From: Kofleriaceae bacterium
Lineage (GTDB): Bacteria; Myxococcota_A; Polyangia; Haliangiales; Haliangiaceae
NCBI GenBank assembly: GCA_025357755.1
Contig: JANXOP010000205.1
Location: 1-44,772, forward strand
Direction: 5' to 3'
Length of the DNA stretch: 44,772 nt
Positions 10,201 through 20,465 of this stretch are shown in pieces. Numbering within the stretch: the first letter of the stretch is position 1; each line of letters begins with the position of its first letter. Both the position numbers and the translations under genes were made by a program. Under the pieces are notes generated by a model. It was not told the origin of the DNA. It made no database searches and saw nothing but the letters and a program-made list of their open reading frames with translations.

Positions 10201-12144
10201 GTGCTTCGTTTCGTTGTCTTCCTCGGCATGGTCGCCCTTGCGGCCTGCGGCGCGCGCCAGCAGACGATGCCCAGGACGGGGACCGAATATCTGATCGGCC
10301 TGGACCTCGAAACGGTCGGCAAGAACCCGATCGACAAGACCGACATCCTGCCGCGGCTCGGGCTCCAGGCCGTGATCAAGCGTAACGCCGACAAGATCTC
10401 GGACGACGACGACACCACGCAGCCGACGGGCGCGATCGACGAGTATCAGCTCCAGCTCGATACCCAGCGGATCATCGGCGTGTATCAAAAGCTCGGCTAC
10501 TTCGCGGTCGAGGTGAAGACCCGGATCGACAAGCAGCCGAGCTCGGATGCCGCGCGGCTCGTGTTCCTGGTCACGCCCGGCAAGCGCGCGGTCGTGCACC
10601 TCGAGTTCTTCGGCATGCCGGAGAACATCGACTACAAGAAGGTCCACGCCGCGGTCGGGATCAAGGAGGGCTCGCCGTACGACTACGAGGCGTTCGACGC
10701 GTCGAAGGAGCCGCTCGGTGACCTGCTACAAGATTTCGGCTTCGCGCACGCGCGCCTCGAAGGGACGACGATCGCGGATAAGATCAAGAGCCGCGCGACG
10801 ATCCGCTACGTCGTCGATCCGGGCCCGCGCTCGACGTTCGGCGAGGTCCAACTGATCGGCATCGAGAAGGGTATCCTTTCGGATGCGGTGCTCGCGCGGA
10901 TCGCGTTCGTACCCGGCCAACAGTTCTCCCACCAGGCGATCGTCGATACCCAGGCCGCGATCTACGGCATCGGGTTGTTCAGCACGGTGCGCGTCGAGCC
11001 GAACCAGGACGTCGACCCGGTCGTCAAGGTGAAGGTCTCGGTCACCCCGGTGACGAAGAACGAAGTGAGCGCGGGCTTCGGTGCCGGTCTCGATCCGACC
11101 GCCTACTCGGCACGCGCGCGGTTCACGTGGACCCGCCACGGCATCATCACGCCGCTCACGACCTCGGCGCTCGATCTCCGACCGGAGTACGCGTTCGAGA
11201 CCGCGACGTGTGATGGTTGGTATCGGTTCTGGAGCTGCAAGCGCGACTTCCGCGGCCGGCTCGTCGAGACGATCACGCAACAAGATCTGTTCCTGCCCGA
11301 CATCAAGGGCGATGTCGAAGGCGGCGTCGACTACCTCGTCTACGAGGCGTACGCGAAGCTCGGCGCCCATGTTCGGCTCGGCATCTCGAGCCCGATCTTC
11401 ACGAAGAAGCTGCAGCTCCGCGTCGGCTGGCTCTACCAGATCAACGACTTCCCTTCGATCTACGTCGACGACACGACGAAGCCGCTCGGCATCCACTCCG
11501 TGAACTACGTCGGCGCGTACACCGGCGCCATCGTGCTCGACCTGCGGGATCACGCGATCAACACCACGTTCGGGCTCTACGCCGAGTTTCGTATCGCCGA
11601 GGGCACCCCAGCGGCGCTCGGCAGCTACACGTACACCCAGGTCACGCCGGAGGTCCGTGGCTACCTTCCGATCGCATCGAAGTTCGTCCTGGCGGCGCGC
11701 GCCAGGCTCGGTACGATCAGCGGCGACGTGCCAGCCACCGAGCGCTACTTCGGCGGCGGTACGTCGAGCATGCGCGGCTTTGGCGCGCGTCAGCTCTCGC
11801 CGTATGCGCCCTCGCTCTCGGATGGCACCATCAATCTGCCGGTCGGTGGCGCGGGTTTGTTCGAGACCAGCTTCGAGCTGCGTACGCCGCCGGTGCTCAC
11901 GCTCGCCGGCCTCGATCTCAATACGGTGGTGTTCCTCGATGGCGGGGATGTCACGTTCGCGGCCGACGAGCTCGATATCTCGAACCTGCACTGGGCCGCC
12001 GGTGCGGGCCTTCGCCTCGTCACGCCGATCGGCCCGATCGGGCTCGATGTCGCGTACCGCTTGAATCGCACGAACGCCGCGCCGAATAACCCGGATCCCG
12101 GCACGCGCTTCAACTTCCTGTTCGCGGTCGGCGAGGCGTTCTAG
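10201..12144 (+). CDS. tamA: BamA/TamA-family outer membrane protein (lipobox variant)
   Basis: A 647-residue Omp85-family protein. The first half (about 30-320) has POTRA-like repeats, seen as GYFAVEVKTRID, GKRAVVHLEFFG, GPRSTFGEVQLIG and GLFSTVRVEP. The second half is a 16-strand-type beta-barrel with the conserved MRGF motif at 524-527 in the L6 loop (GGGTSSMRGFGARQLSP), ending in the aromatic strand NFLFAVGEAF. A TAG directly precedes the GTG at 10201, so the start can be no earlier. The N-terminus then reads as a lipoprotein signal with LAAC, Cys16 being the acylated residue, which is unusual for this family. It is directly followed by tamB with a one-base overlap, so it should be the outer-membrane partner of that inner-membrane-anchored protein. 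Confidence 0.88.
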   Translation: MLRFVVFLGMVALAACGARQQTMPRTGTEYLIGLDLETVGKNPIDKTDILPRLGLQAVIKRNADKISDDDDTTQPTGAIDEYQLQLDTQRIIGVYQKLGYFAVEVKTRIDKQPSSDAARLVFLVTPGKRAVVHLEFFGMPENIDYKKVHAAVGIKEGSPYDYEAFDASKEPLGDLLQDFGFAHARLEGTTIADKIKSRATIRYVVDPGPRSTFGEVQLIGIEKGILSDAVLARIAFVPGQQFSHQAIVDTQAAIYGIGLFSTVRVEPNQDVDPVVKVKVSVTPVTKNEVSAGFGAGLDPTAYSARARFTWTRHGIITPLTTSALDLRPEYAFETATCDGWYRFWSCKRDFRGRLVETITQQDLFLPDIKGDVEGGVDYLVYEAYAKLGAHVRLGISSPIFTKKLQLRVGWLYQINDFPSIYVDDTTKPLGIHSVNYVGAYTGAIVLDLRDHAINTTFGLYAEFRIAEGTPAALGSYTYTQVTPEVRGYLPIASKFVLAARARLGTISGDVPATERYFGGGTSSMRGFGARQLSPYAPSLSDGTINLPVGGAGLFETSFELRTPPVLTLAGLDLNTVVFLDGGDVTFAADELDISNLHWAAGAGLRLVTPIGPIGLDVAYRLNRTNAAPNNPDPGTRFNFLFAVGEAF

Positions 12145-15100
12145 TGGCGAAGGTCCGGCGCTGGCTCAAGCGGATCACGTTCGGCGTGCTCGGCCTCGTG
12201 CTGTTCGTGTTCGCCGGCGTGTTGATCTTCATCCACACCGATCGCGGTCGCGACTTCATTCGCCGCCGAGCCGAGGGTGCGCTCTTGAACACGTTCCCGG
12301 GCGGCTTCTCGATCGGGAGGATCGAAGGCAGCGTGTTCGGGACGCTCGTCGTCGACGATCTGCGGATCAACGCGCGCGACGGCAAGCCGATGATCGTGGT
12401 CGGCACCGCGCGGGTGAAGCTCGACCTCCGTCCGCTGCTAAATCACACCGCGCGGATCAGCCGGCTCGATCTCGAAGATGTCACGTTCGACAAGCATCCC
12501 TTGCCGGACCCCCCGGTACCGGAGACCCCGAGCGAGTCGAGCGGTGGTCCCTCGAAGTGGGCGGTGGAGATTCCCCACGCGACGGTCGTGCGCGGTCACG
12601 TGGTGATCGCCGGCGAGGCGGGACCGATCGTCGATCTCCACGATCTCGATGTCGAAGCTGCGATCTCCATCGACGACGGCCTCACGATCACGGCCCACGC
12701 ACTCGGCACGCTCGAGGACAAGACGGTCGAAGCGACCGCGATGCTCGCGTATGCGGGCGAGACGCTGCTCGCCCCGCTCGCCTTCGTGAAGGTCGGCGAT
12801 GCGTCGCTGACCGCGCTCGCGGTCTACGCGGGCCCGCGGGTCGATGGCGTCGTGCGCGCTCACCTGCCCGCAGCGATCGTGAAGGAATTTGCGAACAAGG
12901 TGATCCCCGGCGATGCCGACCTCGTGATCACCGCACTCGCCGGCTCGATCGATGCGAAGGTCGAGATGGCCGGTGCGACGCTGCGCGCACTGCTCGAGAC
13001 GGATCTCGTCGCGAAGGCGGCGAAGGGCTTCGTCGTCGCCGAGGTCCCCGATGCGACGCGGCTCGATCCGCGGATCACCGGTGGCGGCATCGCGACGGCC
13101 TCGATCGACGCGAGCTCGGACCACGTGCGCGGCATCGTCACGGTCGACGGCATGTACCGCGTCGACAAGGCGACCGTCGGTCAGGATACGATCAAGGCCA
13201 AGACGCTCGTCGCGGTCGATGCCTCGCTCTCCGGTGCGTGGCTGTTCCTCGAGGCGGGCTCGGATCTCGGCCGGGCACACGCGACCGCGATCGCGGAGGT
13301 CACGCGCGAGAAGGCCGAGTACGTGCTCAAGAAGTCGACGTTCATCGCGTCGGCGCGCAAGGTAGGCGCCCGCAAGACTGACCTCGCGGTTGGCTCGGTC
13401 ACGACCGCACTACGCGCGAGTGGCCCGCTGTGGCCGAAGCGCGCGGTGAAGATCAACGGCACGATCGGCGGCGACGGGATCCGGTTCGGCGACCTCGCCG
13501 TGCAGACCGTCGATGTCTCGCTCGCGGTTGGCAAGCAAGCCTCCGGTCACCTCGAGCTCGGCGGCGTGAGCAAGGGCGGCAAGCCACTCGGCTCGGCGAG
13601 CCTCGATGCGCACGGCTCGCTCGCGCAAACCGACGCGGGCCCCATCATCACGATCGATCTCGACGATCACTCGATCGTGACAGCGCCGGGCGCGGCAGGC
13701 GCACCGAGCGCCACGTGGACTGGCGCGGGTGGCCACGTCGTGATCGACCCGGTGAAGGTCACGGTCACCGGGTTCCACACCGGCAGTGGCAGCGGCAAGG
13801 TCAGCGCGGACGTCGCCTTCACCAAGGCAAGCCAGGATCTACGCGCGACCATCGATGCCTCGAGCGTCGAGCTCGCCACGCTCGCGCCGCAGGTCAAGGG
13901 TACGGCAGCCGCGAAGCTCACGGTCGAGCGCAAGGGCGGTCGCTGGTCGGGAGGTGGACAGATCGGCGTCGTGAAGCTCGCGCTGCCAAACCAACCGGTG
14001 CTCGATATCGATGCGGACGTGAAGATCGCGGGCCGCCATGTCGAGCTCGATGCGACCACCGTCGCGGAAGCAGGCGCGGTCGTGCTGCAAGTCGATCTCG
14101 AAGGACCCGCGGATCTGACCAACCCGCTCGCGTGGAAGCGGCTCGATCGTCGCGCGATCACCGAGGTCGGCTTCGCGGTCTCGCATCTCGATCTCGCCAA
14201 GCTCGGCAAGCCGAAGCTGATCGGCACCGTCGACGGCAAGCTCGGCATCACGAGCACCACCGCCAGTGGTGATCTCACGATCTCGAATGTCGTCACCGAT
14301 GCGGGCACGTTCGGTGGCGACCTCACGCTCGCACCCAATGGTCACAACCTCGATGTCGGGCTCGCCGCGCGGCTCGATGGCACGGAGGTGGTCGACGGCG
14401 TTGCGACCGTCGCGCTGCCGCTCCATCCGTTCGATCCCGCGGGCTGGGCCGCGCTCGGCGAGCGCCTGCTGAAGAGCGCCGAGATCAAGGTCAAACCGAT
14501 CGAGGTCGATCCGGTGCTGCTCGCGAAGTTCAAGATCAAAGCGCCCTATCACGGCACGTTCGAGGCTTCGATCACCGCCGCCGAAGGTGCGGATTCGGTG
14601 ACGGTGAAAGCGAACGTGCACGGCCTCTCGGGCGGCATCATCAAGCAGCCGATCGAGGTCGCCGCGACCGCGACGCTCGACGAGCACACCGGCCTCGTGG
14701 CGGGCGCGACGGTCTCGGCCGGCAAGCAGGATCTCGTCAAGGTCAGCTTCGATACGCCGGCCACGCTCGATACGCTGGCGACGCTGAAGGCGGCACAGCT
14801 GCATGGCTTGATCGAGTTCCCCGATGCGAACGCGAAGGATCTCGTCACAATAATCGGGCGCGGCGATGTCACCGGCGGCACGCTGACTGGCAACGTCAAG
14901 ATCGAGGGCACGATCGGCATGCCGACCGCGGTCGTCGATCTGAAGCTCGCGAAGGTCACGATTCCGGCGAGCCTCGCAGGTCGCAAGCCGGCGCTGCTCG
15001 AGAGCCTCGGGATCAAGGCGACGTGGGATGGTCAGATCGCGGACCTCGAGATCGCGGGCCTCGAAGCAAAGGGCAGCACGCTCGAGATCAAGGCGCACGG

Positions 15101-16445
15101 TGACCCGCGCCATCGCGAAGCGGTGACCGCCTCGATCGACGCGACGAAGTTCGACATCGCGCCGGTCACCGCGTTCGGGACGGGCGCGATCTCCGCGGCG
15201 CGAGGCACGATCGATGCGCATCTGAAGCTGAATGGCATCGACCCCGATACCGGCGACGCCTCGGGGACGTTGAACGTGACGAACGGGCGGTTTCCACTGT
15301 CGGCGTTGCTCGGCACGCTGCGCTCGATCAATGCGCAGATCGAGATCGCGAATCACCAGCTCAAGCTCAAGAAGCTCGACGCCAAGCTCGGCCAGGGCGT
15401 GATCACCGCGACCGCGAGTGCGGAGCTCGATGGCTCGGTGCCGAAGAAGTTCCACGCCGATGCCACGGTCAAGGACGTCTCGCTCGTGCGGGCGTTCGAG
15501 CCCAAGATCAATGCAGCCGTGAAGATCGATCTCGACAACGGTGGCGGCCAGTGGACCGGCAACATCGATATCAACCAGGCGAGCGTCGACATCTTGAAGT
15601 CCGGTGGCGTCAAGCTGCTCGATGCCTCGGCGCCAGACGACCTGGTGTTCATCGACGATGCCAGTCGCGACCAGATCACGCTCGGCGCGCGCGAGCCGCC
15701 GAGCAGGCCGTGGCTCGTCGCGCACATCAAGATCCATCCCGCCGCCATCCAGGTGATCCAGGAACAATTCCAGGTCCGCGGCTCGGCGAACGGCAACCTC
15801 GAGCTCTCGCTCGGCCAGGGCTCGGTCGGTGTCGACGGCATGGTCGAGGCAACGCGCGCCGACATCGATCTGCTCGGGACGCGCTCGATCCTCGAGATCG
15901 GTCAGGTGATCTTCGACGGCACGACGGACCCACTGCTCAACGTTCGCGTGATCCGCGAGCTCGAATCACTGACCGTGACCGCCCAGGTCGCGGGGCGCGC
16001 GAGCTCGCCCGAGCTGACGATGACGAGCGACTCCGGCACCTACACCCAGGGCGAGCTCTATTCGATGTTCATCGGCGGTCAGGCCTCGGGTAGCCAGGCC
16101 GGCGGCAATGCGGCGCAGGCCGGCGAGGCCGCGGGCGCGGGCTACGCCTCGTCGGTGTTGACCTCGACGTTTCGCAAGCTCGCACAGCGCGCGTTCAAGG
16201 TCGATCTCCGGCTCGACTTCAACTACGAGGTCGGCACCGCGACCTCGAGTGACGCGATCCGCGTGGGCTACTGGTACAACTCGCGGATCTTCATCGCCGG
16301 GCGCAGTCACTACGCGGCGCGCGTCGACGAGAACTCGAACGAGGTGTTGCTCGAGTACCACCTGCGCGGCAACTCGCTGATCCAGGCGAGCGCCGGCGAC
16401 CGCGGCTACGATGGCGTCGACTACGTGAAACGCTGGCACTGGTAG
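12144..16445 (+). CDS. tamB: TamB-like translocation/assembly module protein (DUF490)
   Basis: A 1433-residue protein of the AsmA/TamB type, which forms a long beta-taco groove across the periplasm and works with TamA in outer-membrane protein insertion or lipid transport. One N-terminal membrane helix (about 9-31, TFGVLGLVLFVFAGVLIF) anchors it in the inner membrane. The long middle is made of repeated beta strands with many GxLxI and LDxxxV patterns. The C-terminal DUF490 domain has GELYSMFIGGQ and IRVGYWYNSRIFIAGR and ends YVKRWHW. A Gly/Ala-rich insert (SQAGGNAAQAGEAAGAG) lies within the C-terminal domain. The GTG at 12144 overlaps the tamA stop as TAGTG. Full length for the family; no break is seen. 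Confidence 0.92.
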   Translation: MAKVRRWLKRITFGVLGLVLFVFAGVLIFIHTDRGRDFIRRRAEGALLNTFPGGFSIGRIEGSVFGTLVVDDLRINARDGKPMIVVGTARVKLDLRPLLNHTARISRLDLEDVTFDKHPLPDPPVPETPSESSGGPSKWAVEIPHATVVRGHVVIAGEAGPIVDLHDLDVEAAISIDDGLTITAHALGTLEDKTVEATAMLAYAGETLLAPLAFVKVGDASLTALAVYAGPRVDGVVRAHLPAAIVKEFANKVIPGDADLVITALAGSIDAKVEMAGATLRALLETDLVAKAAKGFVVAEVPDATRLDPRITGGGIATASIDASSDHVRGIVTVDGMYRVDKATVGQDTIKAKTLVAVDASLSGAWLFLEAGSDLGRAHATAIAEVTREKAEYVLKKSTFIASARKVGARKTDLAVGSVTTALRASGPLWPKRAVKINGTIGGDGIRFGDLAVQTVDVSLAVGKQASGHLELGGVSKGGKPLGSASLDAHGSLAQTDAGPIITIDLDDHSIVTAPGAAGAPSATWTGAGGHVVIDPVKVTVTGFHTGSGSGKVSADVAFTKASQDLRATIDASSVELATLAPQVKGTAAAKLTVERKGGRWSGGGQIGVVKLALPNQPVLDIDADVKIAGRHVELDATTVAEAGAVVLQVDLEGPADLTNPLAWKRLDRRAITEVGFAVSHLDLAKLGKPKLIGTVDGKLGITSTTASGDLTISNVVTDAGTFGGDLTLAPNGHNLDVGLAARLDGTEVVDGVATVALPLHPFDPAGWAALGERLLKSAEIKVKPIEVDPVLLAKFKIKAPYHGTFEASITAAEGADSVTVKANVHGLSGGIIKQPIEVAATATLDEHTGLVAGATVSAGKQDLVKVSFDTPATLDTLATLKAAQLHGLIEFPDANAKDLVTIIGRGDVTGGTLTGNVKIEGTIGMPTAVVDLKLAKVTIPASLAGRKPALLESLGIKATWDGQIADLEIAGLEAKGSTLEIKAHGDPRHREAVTASIDATKFDIAPVTAFGTGAISAARGTIDAHLKLNGIDPDTGDASGTLNVTNGRFPLSALLGTLRSINAQIEIANHQLKLKKLDAKLGQGVITATASAELDGSVPKKFHADATVKDVSLVRAFEPKINAAVKIDLDNGGGQWTGNIDINQASVDILKSGGVKLLDASAPDDLVFIDDASRDQITLGAREPPSRPWLVAHIKIHPAAIQVIQEQFQVRGSANGNLELSLGQGSVGVDGMVEATRADIDLLGTRSILEIGQVIFDGTTDPLLNVRVIRELESLTVTAQVAGRASSPELTMTSDSGTYTQGELYSMFIGGQASGSQAGGNAAQAGEAAGAGYASSVLTSTFRKLAQRAFKVDLRLDFNYEVGTATSSDAIRVGYWYNSRIFIAGRSHYAARVDENSNEVLLEYHLRGNSLIQASAGDRGYDGVDYVKRWHW

Positions 16446-16453
16446 GAGCTGCA

Positions 16454-17572
16454 ATGGACCTCTCTCATCTTCGCGACCGGATCGATTCGGTCGATCGTCA
16501 GATCATCGCGCTGCTCGCCGAGCGCAATCAGATCGTCGAAGAGGTCGCGCTCGCGAAGCTCGAGGCCGCATCGCCATTTCGCGATCGCGAGCGCGAGGAG
16601 CGCTTGCTCGTTCGGCTGCGCGAGCACGCGACTGCCGCCGGCGTCGATCCTCATCAGATCGAGCGGATCTATCGCATCGTGATGGACATGTCGGTCGCGC
16701 ACCAAGAAGCGACCGTGCGCAACCGCACTGATGCACCGCTGCGCGTCGCCTATCAAGGCGTCGAAGGTAGCTACAGCCATCTCACCGCGCAGCGCCGGTT
16801 CGGGGGCCGCGCTGGTGGCGCCCTGCTCACTGGCTTCGACACGTTCCGCCAGGCGGGTGATGCGGTGTTGCACGGCGCCGCGGATCTCGCGCTGTTGCCG
16901 ATCGAGAACACGACCGCGGGCAGCATCAACGAGACCTACGATCTGTTCAGCACGGGCGGCTTGCACATCACGGGGGAGGTCGTCAGTGCGATCGAGCATT
17001 GCTTGCTCGCGCTGCCTGGCGTCGCATTCGCCGAGCTCCGCACGGTGAGCTCGCATCCGCAGGCGCTCGCGCAGTGCCAGGCCTTTTTCAGCGAGCACCC
17101 GCACCTGTCGCCGAGCTCGGAGCTCGACACCGCGGGCTCCGCGCGACGTGTCGCCGAGCTCGGTGATCGAACGCACGCGGCGATCGCCTCGGCAGCCGCC
17201 GCGAAGACCTACGGGCTCGCGATCCTCGCGTCCGGGATCCAGACCTCGGCCGACAACGCGACCCGCTTCGTCGAGATCGCGCTGCGACCCTCACCCGTCG
17301 CGCCCGATGCACCGGCGAAGACCTCGCTGCTGGTCGCGCTCGCAGATCGCCCCGGTGCGCTCGGCGAGATCCTCATGAGATTTGCGTCACGCGGACTATC
17401 ACTCACGAAGCTCGAGTCGCGGCCGATACCCAACATCCCGTTTACGTATCGGTTTTATATCGACGTCCTCGGTCACGCGTCGAGCGATGCGTTTCAGCAC
17501 GCGCTGGCAGAGGTCGCGGGGTTGACCACGGAATTGCGAATCCTCGGGACGTACGCGTCCGAACAGAGGTAG
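16454..17572 (+). CDS. pheA: Bifunctional chorismate mutase / prephenate dehydratase (P-protein)
   Basis: A 372-residue cytoplasmic enzyme that converts chorismate through prephenate to phenylpyruvate for phenylalanine synthesis. Residues 1-90 are an AroQ-type chorismate mutase (LRDRIDSVDRQIIALLAER). Residues about 95-275 are prephenate dehydratase, with AYQGVEGSYSH at the start, LPIENTTAGSINE, and the catalytic NATRF motif. Residues about 285-365 are an ACT regulatory domain with PGALGEIL and LTKLESRPIP, which binds phenylalanine for feedback inhibition. Length and order are normal. It starts eight bases after tamB, probably by simple read-through, and no functional link to the Tam pair is evident. 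Confidence 0.96.
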   Translation: MDLSHLRDRIDSVDRQIIALLAERNQIVEEVALAKLEAASPFRDREREERLLVRLREHATAAGVDPHQIERIYRIVMDMSVAHQEATVRNRTDAPLRVAYQGVEGSYSHLTAQRRFGGRAGGALLTGFDTFRQAGDAVLHGAADLALLPIENTTAGSINETYDLFSTGGLHITGEVVSAIEHCLLALPGVAFAELRTVSSHPQALAQCQAFFSEHPHLSPSSELDTAGSARRVAELGDRTHAAIASAAAAKTYGLAILASGIQTSADNATRFVEIALRPSPVAPDAPAKTSLLVALADRPGALGEILMRFASRGLSLTKLESRPIPNIPFTYRFYIDVLGHASSDAFQHALAEVAGLTTELRILGTYASEQR

Positions 17573-17581
17573 CTTTGAAGG

Positions 17582-18801
17582 ATGCGGGTGACCTTGCTGG
17601 CGCTGTGCGTGGCAGGCTGTAGCTTTCATCCAGGCGCGGCATCCGGCGACGGCGGCACGAGCGGCGATGGTGGGGATCGCGATGGCGGGAATCCTGGTAA
17701 CGACGCGGGCAGTGGTAGTGGCAGCGGCATGTCCTGCACGTCGTACTCGACCGTCATCGACACGTGTTCGCTGAACGGTCAAACCTCGCCTGGTTCGGTG
17801 ACCTGGACCGACGGCCTCACCTACGACACCGACAACCACACGCTCAGCACCGGCGGCTTCAACCCCACCGTGACCCATCCGAACCACGTGGTGGTCGGCA
17901 CGATCGACGTGATCCTCGCGACGAGCTTCACGATCACCGGCACGGTCGCGATCACGGGGACCCACGCGTTCGCGATCGCCGCGACCGGCACGGTCAACAT
18001 CAATGGCACGCTCGATCTCACGGATGGAGGTGCAGGCGCGCGCAGCACCAGCGCCTGCGGAACCGCAGCGGGCCACGACGGCACCTCGAACAGCAACAAA
18101 GGTGGAGGTGGCGGCGGCGGTGCATTCGCGGGCGCGGGCGCCGCGGGTGGCCTCGGCAACAGCACGGCTGGCACGAGTGGCGCGGCGGGCACCGCGATCG
18201 CTGCGCGACCGGCGACGCTGACCGGCGGTTGTTCGGCGGGGCTCGGCGGCGGCGTGGGCGCTACGCAGTTCATTCCGGGCAGCGTGAATGGTCGCGGTGG
18301 TGGTGCGATCCTGATCGCGACGCCGACCACGATCACGCTGAACGCGAGCGGCGTGATCAACGCGGGTGGCGGCGGCGGGCGCGGTGGCTTCAGCTTCATG
18401 TCGACGATCGCGGGAGGCGGTGGTGGTGGTTCGGGCGGCATGATCCTCCTCGAAGCAGCGACGATCGCGAACGGTGGCGCGATCGCTGCGAACGGAGGAG
18501 GCGGCGGCGAAGGTGGCGATAGCAATGGCAACGGTAATGGCAATGGCAACGGCGGCAACAGCACCGGTGATCCAGGCAAGAGCGGTCTCGCGAGCGCGGC
18601 GCAGGCGGATGGCGCTCCGGTGGAACGACGCTCGGGGGCAACGGCGGCAAGGGCAACGTCGTCACCGCGTTCGATACGAACATGGTCGGCTCCGACAGCA
18701 GCGCGGCGGGCGGTGGTGGCGGTGGCGGTGTCGGCTTCATCGCGAGCTCGCATGCGATCACGGGTGGTGTCGTTTCGCCGCCCGCCGGCTCGTGGCCGTA
18801 G
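17582..18801 (+). pseudogene. Glycine-rich lipoprotein, frameshifted
   Basis: The ATG at 17582 gives a lipoprotein signal with VAGC (Cys13), then an Asp/Gly/Ser-rich linker, a region of short beta-strand repeats ([20 protein letters not shown]) and long poly-glycine tracts, much like cell-surface glycine-rich proteins of myxobacteria. The frame holds to about 18613 (AAQADG) and then turns into Arg-rich nonsense that runs into the next gene. The -1 frame from about 18613 continues the same style ([13 protein letters not shown], then [14 protein letters not shown]) and stops at 18799-18801. One missing G, GGCGCTCC where GGCGGCTCC would be expected at about 18611, restores a clean sequence. It is either a recent inactivating deletion or a sequencing error in a G-rich stretch. 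Function unknown. Confidence 0.75.
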
Positions 18802-18825
18802 CGACTCGGTGACACGATGCCGTGC

Positions 18826-19800
18826 ATGCGAGCAGTTCGCGTTCACGAGCTCACCGGTCCGTCCAACCTGCGTGTCGACGAGGTTCCGTCGCCCGTGCCG
18901 GGAGCTGGCCAGGTCCTGATCGATGTCAAAGCCGCGGGCGTGAACTTCCCCGACATCCTGATCACGCAGGGCAAGTATCAGTTCAAACCCACGCTACCGT
19001 TCTCGCCGGGTGGTGAAGCGGCCGGCGTCATCTCGGCCGTCGGTCCGGGGGTGACCTCGCTCGAGCTCGGCGATCGCGTCGCGACCACGCTGCTCTATGG
19101 TGCGTACGCCGAACAAGTCGTCGCGCCCGAGATGGCGACCGTGAAGCTACCGGATGCCGTTCCGTTCGAGATCGGCGCCGCCACGTTGCTCACATACGCG
19201 ACCACGTATCACGCGCTCGTCGATCGCGCGGCGCTCCAGCCGAAGGAGACCCTACTCGTCCTCGGCGCCGCGGGCGGAGTTGGCATCGCCGCGGTCGAGC
19301 TCGGCGTGTTGCTCGGCGCGAAGGTGATCGCCGCCGCCTCGTCGGAGGACAAGCTCGCGTTCTGTCGCGCGCACGGTGCGTCGGAAGGGATCAACTACAC
19401 GACCGAAGATCTCAAGGAGCGCATCAAGGCGCTCACCAACGGCAACGGCGTCGACTGCATCTACGATCCGGTGGGTGGCAACCTCGCCGAGCCCGCGCTG
19501 CGCGGCATCGCCTGGCAGGGTCGCTATCTCGTCGTCGGGTTTGCCGCGGGCGAGATTCCAAAGATCCCGCTCAACCTCACGCTGCTCAAGGGCTGCCAGA
19601 TCGTCGGCGTGTTCTGGGGCCAGTTCGCGATGCGCGAGAGTGCGAAGAACCGAGCGCACTGCGAGCAGCTGTTCGCGTGGGTCGCGGAGGGCAAGCTCTC
19701 TCCCGCGATCGATGCGACGTTGCCGTTCGAGCAAGCGGGCGAAGCGCTCGGTCGGCTCGCGCGCCGCGAAGTCAAAGGCAAGCTCGTCCTCGTACCATGA
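18826..19800 (+). CDS. NADPH:quinone oxidoreductase family protein (zinc-free MDR)
   Basis: About 324 residues from the ATG at 18826; an ATG nine bases earlier would add only MPC. The N-terminal GroES-like domain has the family pattern [16 protein letters not shown] and [11 protein letters not shown]. The Rossmann domain has the nucleotide-binding [15 protein letters not shown]. Zinc-ligand cysteines of alcohol dehydrogenases are absent, so it belongs to the quinone oxidoreductase (QOR) or enoyl reductase branch, which reduces quinones or activated alkenes with NADPH. The exact substrate cannot be told. Its TGA overlaps the ATG of the next gene as ATGA, so the two are co-translated. It begins 24 bases after the broken glycine-rich gene. 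Confidence 0.9.
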   Translation: MRAVRVHELTGPSNLRVDEVPSPVPGAGQVLIDVKAAGVNFPDILITQGKYQFKPTLPFSPGGEAAGVISAVGPGVTSLELGDRVATTLLYGAYAEQVVAPEMATVKLPDAVPFEIGAATLLTYATTYHALVDRAALQPKETLLVLGAAGGVGIAAVELGVLLGAKVIAAASSEDKLAFCRAHGASEGINYTTEDLKERIKALTNGNGVDCIYDPVGGNLAEPALRGIAWQGRYLVVGFAAGEIPKIPLNLTLLKGCQIVGVFWGQFAMRESAKNRAHCEQLFAWVAEGKLSPAIDATLPFEQAGEALGRLARREVKGKLVLVP

Positions 19801-20465
19801 CGATCGAAGCCCTCCTCGCCGCCGAAGGACGCGCTCGCGAGCTACTCGCCGAGTGCATGCGCCGCGACCTCGTCGTTGCCGGTAAGACCGAGAGCGAGAT
19901 CAGCGACGAGATCGCCGCGCTCGCGCTCGACCTCTTCGGCGTGAAGAAGTTCTGGCACAAGCGGATCGTTCGCGCGGGCCGCAACACGCTCCTGCCCTAC
20001 GCCGAGAATCCGCCCGATCACACGCTCGCGGCCGACGACATCCTGTTCTTCGATTTCGGGCCGATCTTCGAGGAGTGGGAGGCCGACGTCGGCTTCACGG
20101 TCGTCCTCGGTGACGATCCGAGAAAGCGGGCGCTCGCCGCCGATACCGCGAAGGTCTGGGACCAGGGCGCCTCCTTCTTTCGCGCGCATCCCGAGCTCAC
20201 CGCGGCGCAGTACTATGCCGAGGTCTGTGCGCTCGCTCGCGCCGCGGGGTGGGAGTTCGGCCACACGCACTGCGGGCACGTCGTCGGCAAGTTTCCGCAC
20301 GAGCGCGATGCGGCCGGAGATACCGAGCTGATGACCGCGGACAATCACAGCCCGCTTCGCCGAGCCGGTCGCGATGGCGAGCCCCTGCACTGGATCCTCG
20401 AGGTCCACCTCGTCGATCGCGCGGCCGGCTACGGCGGTTTTCAAGAAGCGCTGCTAGTCGAGTAG
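19797..20465 (+). CDS. M24-family (Xaa-Pro aminopeptidase-like) protein
   Basis: A 222-residue protein with the pita-bread fold signature of M24 metallopeptidases. Candidate metal ligands appear in the right order: D86 in FFDFGP, D97 in EADVGF, H161 in GHTHCGHVVG, E202 in ILEVHL and E217 near the end. It lacks the N-terminal domain of true Pro-aminopeptidases and is short, so its substrate is uncertain; it may be a small peptidase or a creatinase-like enzyme. The ATG overlaps the stop of the oxidoreductase gene. The last 12 bases overlap a convergent gene on the other strand. Confidence 0.85.
   Translation: MTIEALLAAEGRARELLAECMRRDLVVAGKTESEISDEIAALALDLFGVKKFWHKRIVRAGRNTLLPYAENPPDHTLAADDILFFDFGPIFEEWEADVGFTVVLGDDPRKRALAADTAKVWDQGASFFRAHPELTAAQYYAEVCALARAAGWEFGHTHCGHVVGKFPHERDAAGDTELMTADNHSPLRRAGRDGEPLHWILEVHLVDRAAGYGGFQEALLVE

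Noticed and set aside
13839..15767. 642-codon minus-strand open frame opposite tamB
   Set aside because: Low-complexity Arg/Asp translation, a shadow of tamB.
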